From Polynucleobacter sp. VK25 (GTDB taxonomy: Bacteria; Pseudomonadota; Gammaproteobacteria; Burkholderiales; Burkholderiaceae), in assembly GCF_018687355.1 (NCBI RefSeq), contig NZ_CP061288.1, positions 248,001 through 312,000 on the forward strand: DNA of 64,000 nt, in the 5' to 3' direction. A program made the position numbers and the translations under genes. This document shows positions 27,526 through 36,316 of this stretch, in pieces (the stretch's first letter is position 1; each line of letters begins with the position of its first letter). The notes under the pieces are model-generated. The model worked only from the letters and a program-made list of their open reading frames with translations. It was not told the DNA's origin and made no database searches.

Positions 27526-27839
27526 AAGCTCAGTACTTTAGCTGAATTAAAAAGCCCTTTTGGGAAAGCAAGCCTGTGGATAAGTCTGTGCACAACTTTC
27601 CTGGTATTTTGCTGTAAGTCCTTGATTGATGGTAGCTTGCCTAATAAATGGACTACGTGAGGCCATGGGGGTTGGATTAATTCAGTATATAAATCAACGG
27701 GTTGAATTATTGGTGTTGGATTTATGAGACGTTTTGGGTCAGTAATTACTTACTTATGCGGATTAGACCAAGAGCGCATAAGCTTCTGTGGATATTTATT
27801 GCCTGCTAAGTCAGGTGGCGCCGTAATCAAAGAGAAAAA
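27526..27839. promoter_or_regulatory. Divergent region between exbB and xseA
   Basis: A 314-base region without a credible gene. It must contain promoters for exbB (minus) and xseA (plus). Visible structure: a perfect 8-bp inverted repeat CTTATGCG (27753-27760) and CGCATAAG (27775-27782) with a 14-base loop, and two DnaA-box-like nonamers, TGTGGATAA (27575-27583) and TGTGGATAT (27787-27795). The AAAGAGAAAAA just before the xseA ATG is a purine-rich ribosome site. Confidence 0.4.
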
Positions 27840-29072
27840 ATGTCGGAAATATCAAGAGAAATTCTAAGTGTTGGCGATTTAAACCGCGCCATTGCTGCTT
27901 CTTTAGAGGACCGTTTCGATACGGTCTGGGTTAGCGGGGAGATTTCCAATTTCAAGGCCTATGACAGCGGCCATTGGTACTTCTCGTTAAAGGATGAAGA
28001 GGGCCAAATTCGTTGTGTCATGTTCCGCGGTCGCAATGGCCAGGTGGGATTTATGCCGCAATCAGGAGATTTGGTTGAGGTTAGCGCCAGTTTAGGCATG
28101 TACGTTCCGCGCGGCGATATTCAACTCACTATTCAGACTTTGCGTCGTGCAGGGATGGGTGGTTTGTATGAGGCCTTCTTAAAGCTCAAAGCTAAATTAG
28201 CTAAAGAGGGTTTATTTGATGAAGAGCGCAAACGGGATATACCTAGTCATCCAAGATCGATTGGCATCATCACTTCACCACAAGCAGCTGCGCTGAAAGA
28301 TGTATTAAGCACGCTTGCAAGAAGAGCGCCGCATATACCGATTGTAATTTACCCAACGCTGGTTCAAGGTCCCGATGCACCCGCTGGAATTATTAAGGCA
28401 TTGAAAGCGGCGGAAAAAGAAAAAGCAGTCGATGTGATTTTGCTGGTGCGTGGTGGCGGCAGCATAGAAGACCTGTGGGCATTTAATGATGAGCAATTAG
28501 CCTATGCAATTGCCGACTCATCCATTCCGGTAGTGAGTGGTGTTGGACATGAAACCGATTTCACGATTGCCGACTTTGTTGCTGACTTACGTGCGACGAC
28601 TCCGACTGGTGCAGCAGAGTTGGCTGCGCCACGCAGAGATCAAATGTTGCAAGAATTAGATGCCATCATGCAGGCACTCTTGCAGCGTATCAATCAGCGG
28701 GTGGAACGTGAAGCGCAAACCTTGGACCAATTGGCATTGCGATTAAGTCACGCCCTGCCCAATCCGGATCGGATGCGCGAACAAATTACTGGCTGGCAGC
28801 AACGTCTGAATCAAGCTTGGTCTGTCCGCATGGAGAATTGGAAGCGCAATCAATCGCATTATCAATCTCAGTTAGAAATGCTTAATCCGCAAAGAACGCT
28901 TGAACGTGGGTATGCAGTTGTTTTGAATGCGGGTAAAGATGAATTACATGCTGTCAGAAAGCCATCTGAATTAAGTACAAGCAATAAGTATCAAATACGC
29001 CTAGCTGAAGGTCAGGCAGATGTAGTATTTTCAGAAGTTACTTCAGAAATAAGCCAGATTGAAAATAAATAA
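27840..29072 (+). CDS. xseA: Exodeoxyribonuclease VII large subunit
   Basis: XseA, the catalytic subunit of the single-strand exonuclease VII used in mismatch and recombination repair. The 410 residues have an N-terminal OB fold (VWVSGEISNFKAYDSGHWYFSLKD), the catalytic core (RSIGIITSPQAAALKDVLSTL, VILLVRGGGSIEDLWAFND, VVSGVGHETDFTIADFVAD) and a C-terminal coiled coil with NPQRTLERGYAVV. xseB is not in the window. Confidence 0.97.
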   Translation: MSEISREILSVGDLNRAIAASLEDRFDTVWVSGEISNFKAYDSGHWYFSLKDEEGQIRCVMFRGRNGQVGFMPQSGDLVEVSASLGMYVPRGDIQLTIQTLRRAGMGGLYEAFLKLKAKLAKEGLFDEERKRDIPSHPRSIGIITSPQAAALKDVLSTLARRAPHIPIVIYPTLVQGPDAPAGIIKALKAAEKEKAVDVILLVRGGGSIEDLWAFNDEQLAYAIADSSIPVVSGVGHETDFTIADFVADLRATTPTGAAELAAPRRDQMLQELDAIMQALLQRINQRVEREAQTLDQLALRLSHALPNPDRMREQITGWQQRLNQAWSVRMENWKRNQSHYQSQLEMLNPQRTLERGYAVVLNAGKDELHAVRKPSELSTSNKYQIRLAEGQADVVFSEVTSEISQIENK

Positions 29073-29073
29073 T

Positions 29074-31102
29074 ATGTATCGAGTGCTCATAAAACTGATT
29101 TCAGTGTTATGTGTATCTACCTGTATTGCAATGCTTTCAGGCTGTCCGAGTAGTGGATCTGGTAATAGCTCAGTGATTAATGGTGTAGTCAGTACGGGTG
29201 GAGGTTCAACACCGATTGCAATTAGTGGCGCCGCTGTGACGGTCTATCAAGTGCAGTCCGGTATACCTTCAGTTGTTGCGCAAGCCACTTCAGATGGTGC
29301 AGGTAATTTTTCGGTAAAGGTACCCAGCAATACCGCTAACACTGCTAGCAATCCTATTACTTACTATGCGGTAGCCCACCAAATCTCCCAGTATTGAGCT
29401 CATGGCGAGCCTAGGAACGGGCCCTTTAACGGCGGTACGTATTAATGAGCTCACTACAGTTGCATCAGCTTATGCTTTTGCGCAATTGTTTCGGAGTGAT
29501 TACTCGATTGCTGGCAGTGCGCTGCCTTTGAGTATTGCTGCGGGGATGGCTGAGAATTTAGTTGCCGCGCAATCTGGTTCAGCATCTACCGTGATTCAAA
29601 CATCACCGAACGGATATGAAACTAATACTTGGAGTGCCCTTGGCACATTGGCCAATGTCTTAGCTGGATGCACCCAAGGGATAGCAAATGCGTGTACTAA
29701 TTTATTTGCTCTGACGCCTACTGCAAGTGGAGTGACACCAACGACAACTTTGCAAGCGATCGTGAATATCGCTTTAAATCCGGCAGTCAATGTCGCTGCG
29801 ATTTATAACTTAGGTAGTGTTGTTACTAGCTATGCGCCAGCACTCACAGCAACTCAAGGACCGAATTCAGCATCGGTACTGCAAAAGCTCGATGCTTGGA
29901 CTATGGCAGTCAAAGTGAATAACACCGGCAGTAGCAGTTGCCCATTCGGAGGCCCTGCTAATGTGGCGTTTGATGCTAATGGATATGCGTGGATCAATAA
30001 CAATGTCATTCAAGGAACACCAAATTCTACAAATTGCTTAGTGGTTCTGAAACCAAACGGACAAGCCGCGAATGGCATTGCTAATGGATATACTGCGACC
30101 CCCACGTCACCTATCACTGGGGGCGGTATCTTAGGATCAGGTTTTGGAGTGGCGATAGATAAGCTTGGATATATCTGGTCAGGCAGTTTTGGCTGGGGAA
30201 ATAATGTACCAAGCAGCTGAGCGGTAGCAAAACTATCCGCACTTGGTGCTCCTATTTCTCCTGCTGCTGGTTACACCGCCGGTTTATTGCGCGTGCAAGG
30301 AACTGCAGTGGATCAATCTAATAATGTTTGGATGGCCAGCTACGGAAATAATGCAGTAGTGGTTTATCCAAATCAAACCAATACCCCCATTAGTTATGCT
30401 GATGCTAATACAGAGCCCTTTGGTATGGCAATCACTAGCGATGGATATGCGTGGGTTACTTATACGGGTTCAGACACTGTATCTAAATTACGCTACAGCA
30501 GTGGTGTCGTTTCTAAATTATTTACAGTCACACTGCCGACCGGTAGCAACCCTAAAGGGGTGGCTGTAGACTCCTTGGGTAATGCATGGGTTGCAGCAGG
30601 CGCCACCTCTACTGTGTATGCGATTAACTCCAGCGGCACAATTGTGGGAACGTATACAGGGCAGGGTATTAATGGCCCATGGGGCATTTCATTGGACGCT
30701 AATCAAAATGTTTGGGTGGCGAATTTTGGAACCACCTCAGCAAGCGCGCGATATAGCGTCGTGCAACTTTGTGGCGCGACATCAAATTGCCCTACAGGTG
30801 TAGCGATGGGCGCGGCAATTACCCCTAGCGCTGGCTACACTCTTCCATCTGCTGGTAGTCAGGTGCTATTGAGCTCTGGTCAGCCTTTGTATGGAACGGG
30901 CGCGCCTGCTTCTTGTTTACCTTTAATGCGCTTAACTTCTGTGAACGCAGATATGGCGGGTAATGTTTGGGCTGCAAACAATTGGAAGCCGTCTGGCTTG
31001 AATGACATCCTCTTAAATCCAGGTGGTGATGGTATGGTCATTTTTGTGGGAGTTGCTGCGCCAACTAAAGCACCAAGCCTAGGGCCTGCACAGTCGCCCT
31101 AA
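29074..31102 (+). pseudogene. Broken NHL-repeat (beta-propeller) lipoprotein gene
   Basis: Three ORFs (29074-29397, 29402-30220, 30287-31102) read as one disrupted gene. The first encodes a lipoprotein signal with lipobox LSGC and a domain like those of surface lipoproteins (GVVSTGGGSTPIAISGAAVTVYQV). The frame then moves by one base near 29375-29377, where deleting one C of CCC would restore a continuous frame into IELMASLGTGPLTAVRINELTTVASAYA. The second piece ends at TGA 30218-30220, after which the same frame continues AVAKLSALGAPISPAAGYTAG into propeller repeats (NVWMASYGNNAVVV, NAWVAAG, NVWVANFG). Function unknown; probably surface-exposed. Errors in the sequence could mimic one or both lesions. 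Confidence 0.8.
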
Positions 31103-31107
31103 GCTTT

Positions 31108-31536
31108 TTAAGCTGCGACAGTAATTTCTATATGGCAGCCTAGAGCATTTGCTGCAGATTCAATTTGATCGAATTTTGAAGAGTGTTTTAGGTCAAACAG
31201 GCGATCAATCTGCGGCATATGCCATCCAAGGCGTCGTGCTAATTCAGTTTTCTTAATACCCTGATCCATCATGGCTTGGTAGATCCCAAGCTTGGCCGAC
31301 TCTAGGGCTGAAGGGCTGATTAATTTTTGACCGCGTTTTGCCCTGCTTGGTTTTGGCAATGGTTTACGGGAATCAACGTAAAAAGATAGGCCAGTTTCCA
31401 ATGCTTCAATAGCCTTATCCAATGCCTCAGATTCATTTTTGCCAAAAGTAATTGCTTCGGGAACATCGGGGAAGGTTACCAGGATGTTACGACCGTCTTT
31501 GGACAGGATTGCCGGGTATCTAAACATATATTCCAT
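31108..31536 (-). CDS. hicB: HicB family antitoxin with HTH
   Basis: HicB-type antitoxin, 142 residues: an N-terminal degenerate RNase H-like fold (FRYPAILSKDGRNILVTFPDVPEAITFGKNESEALDKAIEAL, typical HicB) followed by an HTH (IKKTELARRLGWHMPQIDRLFDL) that should bind the operon operator. It overlaps the end of hicA by one base. It neutralises HicA by direct binding in characterised systems. Confidence 0.93.
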   Translation of the reverse strand: MEYMFRYPAILSKDGRNILVTFPDVPEAITFGKNESEALDKAIEALETGLSFYVDSRKPLPKPSRAKRGQKLISPSALESAKLGIYQAMMDQGIKKTELARRLGWHMPQIDRLFDLKHSSKFDQIESAANALGCHIEITVAA

Positions 31537-31715
31537 TATTTCAAGCCTAATTGACGTTTAATTGCGGCTTCCAAACCCTTACCAAGTTCAGTTGTTCCAT
31601 GCATTGGTAAAGAGGATTGCCTGCCATTTAAAAACACTTTCAAATGCGATCCCTTGCCCGGAAGAAAAGTGGCGCCTTGTTGTTCAAGCCATCTTTTCAT
31701 TTGTTTTGAATTCAT
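31536..31715 (-). CDS. hicA: HicA family mRNA interferase toxin
   Basis: HicA toxin, 59 residues when started at the ATG at 31715; the frame is open further upstream but the 59-residue form matches the family. It has SKQMKRWLEQQGATFLPGKGSHLKVF with the catalytic His in GSH, and SSLPMHGTTELGKGLEAAIKRQLG. HicA toxins are double-stranded-RNA-binding-like ribonucleases that degrade mRNA. Confidence 0.92.
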   Translation of the reverse strand: MNSKQMKRWLEQQGATFLPGKGSHLKVFLNGRQSSLPMHGTTELGKGLEAAIKRQLGLK

Positions 31716-31724
31716 GCAAATCTT

Positions 31725-31736
31725 AACATATATGTT
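31725..31736 (-). promoter_or_regulatory. hicAB operator palindrome
   Basis: Perfect 12-bp palindrome AACATATATGTT, ten bases upstream of the hicA ATG on the minus strand and overlapping a plausible -10 (CATATAT). It fits autoregulation by the HTH of HicB, which is established for the family; the binding itself is inferred. Confidence 0.6.
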
Positions 31737-31820
31737 GTGTTTTGTAATGATGCGGGCTAAATGAGGGCTGCACCAGAACATTGGGTGCAACGTATTATCT
31801 TTGAATGGATTGACCCTCTT

Positions 31821-31860
31821 TGGGGTGTGGACCCCAATCACCTCAACAAGAATGAGGTGA
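31821..31860 (-). terminator. Tandem hairpins after murB
   Basis: Two stems lie in the murB-hicA gap: TCACCTCA (31838-31845) with TGAGGTGA (31853-31860), 8-bp perfect arms with a 7-base loop, and TGGGGT with ACCCCA (31821-31836), a 6-bp stem with a 4-base loop. The first is ten bases past the murB stop on the minus strand. No U-run follows either, so termination is plausible but not certain. Confidence 0.4.
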
Positions 31861-31869
31861 TGCTATGTA

Positions 31870-32907
31870 CTACAGAATATTTGGCTCGATTTGAAGAGTA
31901 ACGCCAAATTTGTCATGCACCTTGTCTCGAATGCATTTAGCTAGGCCCAGGATATCTTGGGCTGTGCCACCGCCATGATTCACTAAAACTAGTGCTTGGT
32001 TTTCATAAACACCAACAGCGCCCATGCGTTGACCTTTAAAGCCGCAATGATCAATTAGCCAACCTGCAGCAAGCTTTCGTTTGCCTGGCGTATCAGGATA
32101 AGAAACAAGATCACTGTAGGTTCTCAGTAAGGTCTCGTACTGCTCATTGGGAATGATCGGGTTCTGAAAGAAGCTGCCCGCATTACCAATCACCTTAGGG
32201 TCTGGTAATTTGTGAGTCCGAATTTTGCAAACGGCTAGAAAGATCTCTTCCGGGCTAGGGCTAGCGTTATCTGGAAACTGCTTGGCAAGATCTGCGTAAT
32301 GAATGCGGGCCTGCCATGACTTCGGCATTTTAAAAACGACCTTTGTCACAATAAAGCGTCCGGCATGTTGCTTAAAGTAGCTATCGCGATAAGCAAAGCG
32401 GCAGGCATCTTGTTGGAGAGTGACAAAGGCTTGGTCTTTGACGTCAAAGGCTTCGATGTGATCAATATATTCACCAATCTCAACACCATAAGCCCCGATA
32501 TTCTGAATCGGCGCTGCACCCACTGTTCCCGGAATGAGAGCCAGGTTCTCAAAGCCAGGTAAATCATTTTCTAGAGTCCAAGAAACGAGGTCATGCCAAA
32601 TAACTCCGCCCCCAACCGATAAATAGATGGCCTCATCATCGGCTTTGATAATTTCTTGGCCCAGGATATTCATGAGCAGGGTGGCGCCAGCTAAAGTGCT
32701 TGGCAAAATGACATTGCTGCCACCACCTAAAATCCGCCAAGATAACTTTTGCTTTGCAATATCAGACATCACAGCCGGAATTTGCTCGGCTGAGCTAATG
32801 TCATAGGCGAACTCTGCTACAGCGTCTAAGCCAAAGGTATTGCGCTCCTTGAGCCCTAAGTTTGGGATCAATTTTGCTGGGGTGGACGCATTTTGAGGGC
32901 GAGTCAT
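31870..32907 (-). CDS. murB: UDP-N-acetylenolpyruvoylglucosamine reductase
   Basis: MurB, FAD-dependent reductase forming UDP-N-acetylmuramate in peptidoglycan synthesis. The 345 residues (type I length) show N-terminal NTFGLDAVAEFAYD, the FAD stretch ILGGGSNVILP (57-67), LIPGTVGAAPIQNIGAYG, RDSYFKQ, and GNAGSFFQNPII with the catalytic Ser. An N-terminal tail of about 20 residues precedes the conserved start. Confidence 0.96.
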   Translation of the reverse strand: MTRPQNASTPAKLIPNLGLKERNTFGLDAVAEFAYDISSAEQIPAVMSDIAKQKLSWRILGGGSNVILPSTLAGATLLMNILGQEIIKADDEAIYLSVGGGVIWHDLVSWTLENDLPGFENLALIPGTVGAAPIQNIGAYGVEIGEYIDHIEAFDVKDQAFVTLQQDACRFAYRDSYFKQHAGRFIVTKVVFKMPKSWQARIHYADLAKQFPDNASPSPEEIFLAVCKIRTHKLPDPKVIGNAGSFFQNPIIPNEQYETLLRTYSDLVSYPDTPGKRKLAAGWLIDHCGFKGQRMGAVGVYENQALVLVNHGGGTAQDILGLAKCIRDKVHDKFGVTLQIEPNIL

Positions 32908-33024
32908 GCCACAATCTTATTCGTAAACGAATCTGGAGCGGTTATTTTGGCTTTGTAGCAAAAAAGCTGCCCCAATCCTCCAGAAATTCGCAAAAATGGA
33001 TACCAGATTAATTAAGGAGTAGAA

Positions 33025-33510
33025 ATGCCTTCATTTGACGTAGTGTGTGAGCCGGACATGATTGAGCTCAAAAATGCCATCGAGCAATCCAATAAAGAAA
33101 TTACCAATCGTTTTGACTTTAAGGGCTCTGATAGCCGAGTTGAGCAAAAAGACGAAGCCTTGATTTTGTTTGGTGATGATGACTTTAAGTTGGGTCAAGT
33201 GCGTGATGTATTAATCAGCAAAATGGCCAAACGCAATGTGGATGTGCGTTATCTCAAAGATGACAAAACGGAAACCATTGGCAGCGATAAGCGCAAGCAG
33301 ACGATGAAGATCCAAAAAGGGATCACATCAGAATTGGCTAAAAAAGTAGTGCGCATTATTAAAGACAGCAAGATCAAAGTGCAAGCCAGTATTCAGGGTG
33401 ATGCAGTACGTATCACTGGTGGCAAGCGTGATGACTTGCAAGAGACTATGGCTTTATTGAAAAAAGAAGTGACCGAAGCGCCATTGGGCTTTAATAATTT
33501 CCGTGACTAA
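33025..33510 (+). CDS. yajQ: YajQ family cyclic-di-GMP-binding protein
   Basis: YajQ/UPF0234, 161 residues, a family in which some members bind cyclic di-GMP and act as transcription co-factors. Conserved motifs are [37 protein letters not shown] and [18 protein letters not shown] precedes the ATG. It stands alone between murB (divergent) and brnT. Confidence 0.94.
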   Translation: MPSFDVVCEPDMIELKNAIEQSNKEITNRFDFKGSDSRVEQKDEALILFGDDDFKLGQVRDVLISKMAKRNVDVRYLKDDKTETIGSDKRKQTMKIQKGITSELAKKVVRIIKDSKIKVQASIQGDAVRITGGKRDDLQETMALLKKEVTEAPLGFNNFRD

Positions 33511-33552
33511 TTGGCTGATCGTCACAGCAATAACCATTTGCTTTTTAGGATC

Positions 33553-33575
33553 ATGTATATTATGATAATATACAT
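33553..33575 (+). promoter_or_regulatory. brnTA operator palindrome
   Basis: A 23-base palindrome with perfect 11-bp arms, ATGTATATTAT and ATAATATACAT, around one central G. It lies two bases before the brnT ATG and contains TATGAT, a possible -10. This is the length and position expected for a toxin-antitoxin autoregulatory operator. Confidence 0.7.
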
Positions 33576-33577
33576 AA

Positions 33578-33877
33578 ATGATTGATTTTCATCGAATAGT
33601 TGGGTTTCAGTGGGACGCTGGGAATGCCATCAAGAGTCAAGTGAAGCATGGCGTCACCCAGGCAGAGGCTGAGGAAATCTTTTTTAATCAGCCCCTGTTG
33701 GTATCGGTAGATGACAAGCATAGCGATAAGGAAAATCGTTACCTTGCCCTAGGCATTACTTCTCCCGGCACTCTTCTTTCGGTGGTGTTTACCTTGCGGA
33801 AAAATGCAACGCTAGTTCGTGTAGTTTCTGCAAGGCCTATGAGTAAAAGAGAAAGGGCGTTTTATGAAAAAGCCTAG
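33578..33877 (+). CDS. brnT: BrnT family toxin
   Basis: BrnT (DUF497), a RelE-fold ribonuclease toxin, 99 residues. It has the family pattern FQWDAGNAIKSQVKHGVTQAEAEEIFFN, then YLALGIT, LLSVVFTLR and RVVSARPMSKRERAFYE, whose Arg/Glu C-terminus is diagnostic. It starts immediately after the palindrome and overlaps brnA by 14 bases. Confidence 0.92.
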   Translation: MIDFHRIVGFQWDAGNAIKSQVKHGVTQAEAEEIFFNQPLLVSVDDKHSDKENRYLALGITSPGTLLSVVFTLRKNATLVRVVSARPMSKRERAFYEKA

Positions 33878-34136
33878 CAAACCAATCCCTGCTTTTAAGA
33901 CTGAAAAAGAGGAGCGTGCTTTTTGGGAAAAGAATGACGCATCCGACTATTTTGACCTGTCAAAAGCGGTACGAGTCACTATGCCCAACCTCAAGCCAAG
34001 CACTGCCTCTATCTCTCTTCGACTCTCGCAGAGTTTTTTAGAGAACATCAAATTGCAAGCTAACAAGCTCGATGTTCCATATCAGTCCCTAATGAAAATC
34101 TGGCTTGCTGAAAAGCTGGAAGAGGTAACCAAGTAA
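33864..34136 (+). CDS. brnA: BrnA-like CopG family antitoxin
   Basis: Antitoxin partner of BrnT, 90 residues, of the CopG/ribbon-helix-helix type (COG5304). N-terminal FKTEKEERAFWEKNDASDYFDLSKAV is the typical toxin-binding stretch; ASISLRLSQSFLENIKLQANKLDVPYQSLMKIWLAEKL is the RHH DNA-binding domain that should recognise the upstream palindrome. The start lies inside the end of brnT, so they are co-translated. Confidence 0.9.
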   Translation: MKKPSKPIPAFKTEKEERAFWEKNDASDYFDLSKAVRVTMPNLKPSTASISLRLSQSFLENIKLQANKLDVPYQSLMKIWLAEKLEEVTK

Positions 34137-34171
34137 TTTTGGCGTCTTTACCCGCCTATTAAGAAAAAATA

Positions 34172-35095
34172 ATGCCAGCTGATAAAAATGGTATCTCTCA
34201 AGTGAGCCAAGAGGCCATTGAGCGCTTCTGCGATGCTTGCTGGTTAGAGGATGGCCTAGCGCAAAACAGCTTGGCCGCATACCGCAGAGACTTACTGTTA
34301 TTGGCCCAGTGGCTTTATAAAGACTCTGGCCGTGATCTCTATGGTGTTACTGAAAAAGATCTGACTGCCTACATTGCTTATCGCAGAGCCGATAAAGCAA
34401 CGACTGCTAATCGCCGCCTCACTGTTTTTAAACGTTTCTATCGTCATGCGATGCGCATGAATTTAGTCAAGAGTGATCCTTGCATGGGATTGCGTGCGGC
34501 AAAGCAAGCTCTTCGTTTTCCGAAGACATTGAGTGAAGATCAAGTTACTGCATTACTAAATGCGCCAGATATTGAAACGTCTTTAGGTTTGCGTGATCGC
34601 ACGATGTTGGAGTTGATGTATGCCAGTGGCTTACGCGTTTCAGAAATCGTTTCTTTAAAAACGGTTGCACTCGGTTTGAATGAAGGTGTTGTAAGAGTCG
34701 TCAACGGTAAAGGCGGTAAAGAGCGTTTAGTGCCCTTTGGTGGTGAGGCAGGACAGTGGCTCAGAAAGTATTTAGCCGAAGCGCGCACACCCTTGCTCGA
34801 AGGAAAATCATCAGATGCCGTATTTGTAGGGCGTCATACTGGTACCGGCTTAACAAGACAGGCATTTTGGGCTTTGATTAAACGCTATGCCACTGTAGCC
34901 AATATCCCTGTAGCGCTTTCACCCCACACCTTGCGCCATGCCTTTGCCACTCACTTGCTAAACCATGGAGCTGATTTGAGGGTAGTACAGCTACTTTTGG
35001 GGCATGCGGATATCTCCACCACCCAGATTTATACCCACGTAGCCCGCGAAAGACTTAAATCCATCCATCAGCAGCACCATCCACGGGGTTCTTAA
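34172..35095 (+). CDS. xerD: Site-specific tyrosine recombinase XerD
   Basis: XerD, 307 residues, resolves chromosome dimers at dif with XerC. The SAM-like N-terminal domain (about 12-100) precedes the catalytic domain with the full active-site set: Arg155 (GLRVSEI), Lys180 (NGKGGKERLVP), His252 and Arg255 (HTLRHAFATHLL), His278 (LLGHADI) and the nucleophile Tyr287 (TQIYTHV). Distant from mobile features, it is a housekeeping recombinase rather than a phage integrase. Confidence 0.94.
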   Translation: MPADKNGISQVSQEAIERFCDACWLEDGLAQNSLAAYRRDLLLLAQWLYKDSGRDLYGVTEKDLTAYIAYRRADKATTANRRLTVFKRFYRHAMRMNLVKSDPCMGLRAAKQALRFPKTLSEDQVTALLNAPDIETSLGLRDRTMLELMYASGLRVSEIVSLKTVALGLNEGVVRVVNGKGGKERLVPFGGEAGQWLRKYLAEARTPLLEGKSSDAVFVGRHTGTGLTRQAFWALIKRYATVANIPVALSPHTLRHAFATHLLNHGADLRVVQLLLGHADISTTQIYTHVARERLKSIHQQHHPRGS

Positions 35096-35118
35096 GAGTT
35101 CTCCCCTGAAATACCAGA

Positions 35119-35144
35119 ATAAAGCCAGAAAGCTGGGGCTTTAT
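35119..35144 (+). terminator. Possible hairpin terminator after xerD
   Basis: Inverted repeat ATAAAGCC (35119-35126) and GGCTTTAT (35137-35144), 8-bp perfect stem with a 10-base loop, 23 bases past the xerD stop. No long T-run follows, so it may be a weak or factor-assisted terminator. Confidence 0.35.
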
Positions 35145-35172
35145 GCAGTTCATAAGTGTTTAAGATAGCGGT

Positions 35173-35805
35173 ATGGAATTTACATTCGATTTATTACTGA
35201 TCCCGATTGCCTATTTAATAGGCTCAATTTCTTTTGCGGTTGTGGTGAGTAAGTGCATGCGCCTACCCGATCCCCATTCTTATGGTTCTGGTAATCCAGG
35301 CGCGACCAATGTATTGCGTACCGGTAATAAGTTGGCCGCCGTACTTACCTTGATTGGTGATGCACTGAAGGGTTACTTTGCGGTGATGCTCGCACGTCAC
35401 ATTTTGGGTGATGAGTCCCTCACTTCAACATTAAATTCTTGGCTTCTCTGTGGTGTGGTGTTGGCAGTGTTTCTTGGGCACCTCTTTCCAATATTCCATG
35501 GATTTAAAGGTGGCAAAGGTGTTGCTACTGCCTGCGGCATATTGTTTGGCATTAATTGGATCTTAGGCTTAGCCACACTAAGCACTTGGATCATTGTTGC
35601 CATGTTCATGCGTTATTCATCATTGGCTGCATTGGCTGCCGCCATCTTTGGCCCCATCTATTTTGTTTTCTTATTTGGCTTTCAGCCTATGGGCATCGCA
35701 TTGCTGGTAGTTTGCTGCTTATTAATTTGGCGTCATCGCAGCAATATCCAAAACTTAATCAACGGCAATGAAAGTCGTATTGGTTCTAAAAAGAGCCCCA
35801 AATAA
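35173..35805 (+). CDS. plsY: Glycerol-3-phosphate acyltransferase PlsY
   Basis: PlsY uses acyl-phosphate to acylate glycerol-3-phosphate, the first step of phospholipid synthesis. Of 210 residues, it has about five membrane helices and the three conserved loops: [27 protein letters not shown] and [18 protein letters not shown]. The C-terminal [14 protein letters not shown] is typical. Confidence 0.97.
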   Translation: MEFTFDLLLIPIAYLIGSISFAVVVSKCMRLPDPHSYGSGNPGATNVLRTGNKLAAVLTLIGDALKGYFAVMLARHILGDESLTSTLNSWLLCGVVLAVFLGHLFPIFHGFKGGKGVATACGILFGINWILGLATLSTWIIVAMFMRYSSLAALAAAIFGPIYFVFLFGFQPMGIALLVVCCLLIWRHRSNIQNLINGNESRIGSKKSPK

Positions 35806-35865
35806 TTAAAGCAATAAATTTCATTTACTCATTAAGACATCCTCAAACATTCAAAGGCCCTCACT

Positions 35866-36237
35866 ATGACTATTGCTTACGCTTGTATTCTCTTTATGGG
35901 CCTTCTGCCTTATGTAGCAGCGGGTATTGCTAAAAAAGGTTTCCAAGGTTATGACAATGCCATGCCAAGACAGTGGCTTGCTAAACAAACAGGCTTTAGA
36001 GCAAGAGCCAATGCAGCGCAGGCTAATTTATTTGAATCTTTACCGCTATTCTTTGCTGCAGTGATCATCGCTTCAGTAGCAAATGCACCCCAAGACAGAA
36101 TTGATCTGCTTGCAATGGGGTTTGTACTTGCACGTATTACTTACCTCGTTTGCTATGTAGCCAACTGGCCAACCACCCGATCAATTGTTTGGTCCTTTGG
36201 GATCATCTGTGTGGTGAGTTTGTTTTTCCAGATCTGA
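35866..36237 (+). CDS. MAPEG family membrane protein
   Basis: A 123-residue protein of the MAPEG family (membrane-associated, eicosanoid/glutathione metabolism-like). Four hydrophobic helices are visible; RANAAQANLFESLPLFFAAVIIA and the YLVCYVANWPTTRSIVW segment are typical of bacterial members. The biochemical role in bacteria is mostly unknown. It stands alone between plsY and folE. Confidence 0.88.
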   Translation: MTIAYACILFMGLLPYVAAGIAKKGFQGYDNAMPRQWLAKQTGFRARANAAQANLFESLPLFFAAVIIASVANAPQDRIDLLAMGFVLARITYLVCYVANWPTTRSIVWSFGIICVVSLFFQI

Positions 36238-36316
36238 ATATCCGCACTCTTGATTATTCACACCGCTTAATTCATAAAAACCACAACTCTAAATAATTCG
36301 AGACAGAATACTTCTT

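Noticed and set aside
27575-27795. Possible replication origin near xseA from two DnaA-box-like nonamers
   Set aside because: Only two loose boxes 200 bases apart, no A/T-rich unwinding repeats, and no dnaA, dnaN or parAB genes nearby.
34172-35095. Phage or integron integrase
   Set aside because: Length, motif spacing and context match the housekeeping XerD; no attachment sites or phage genes flank it.
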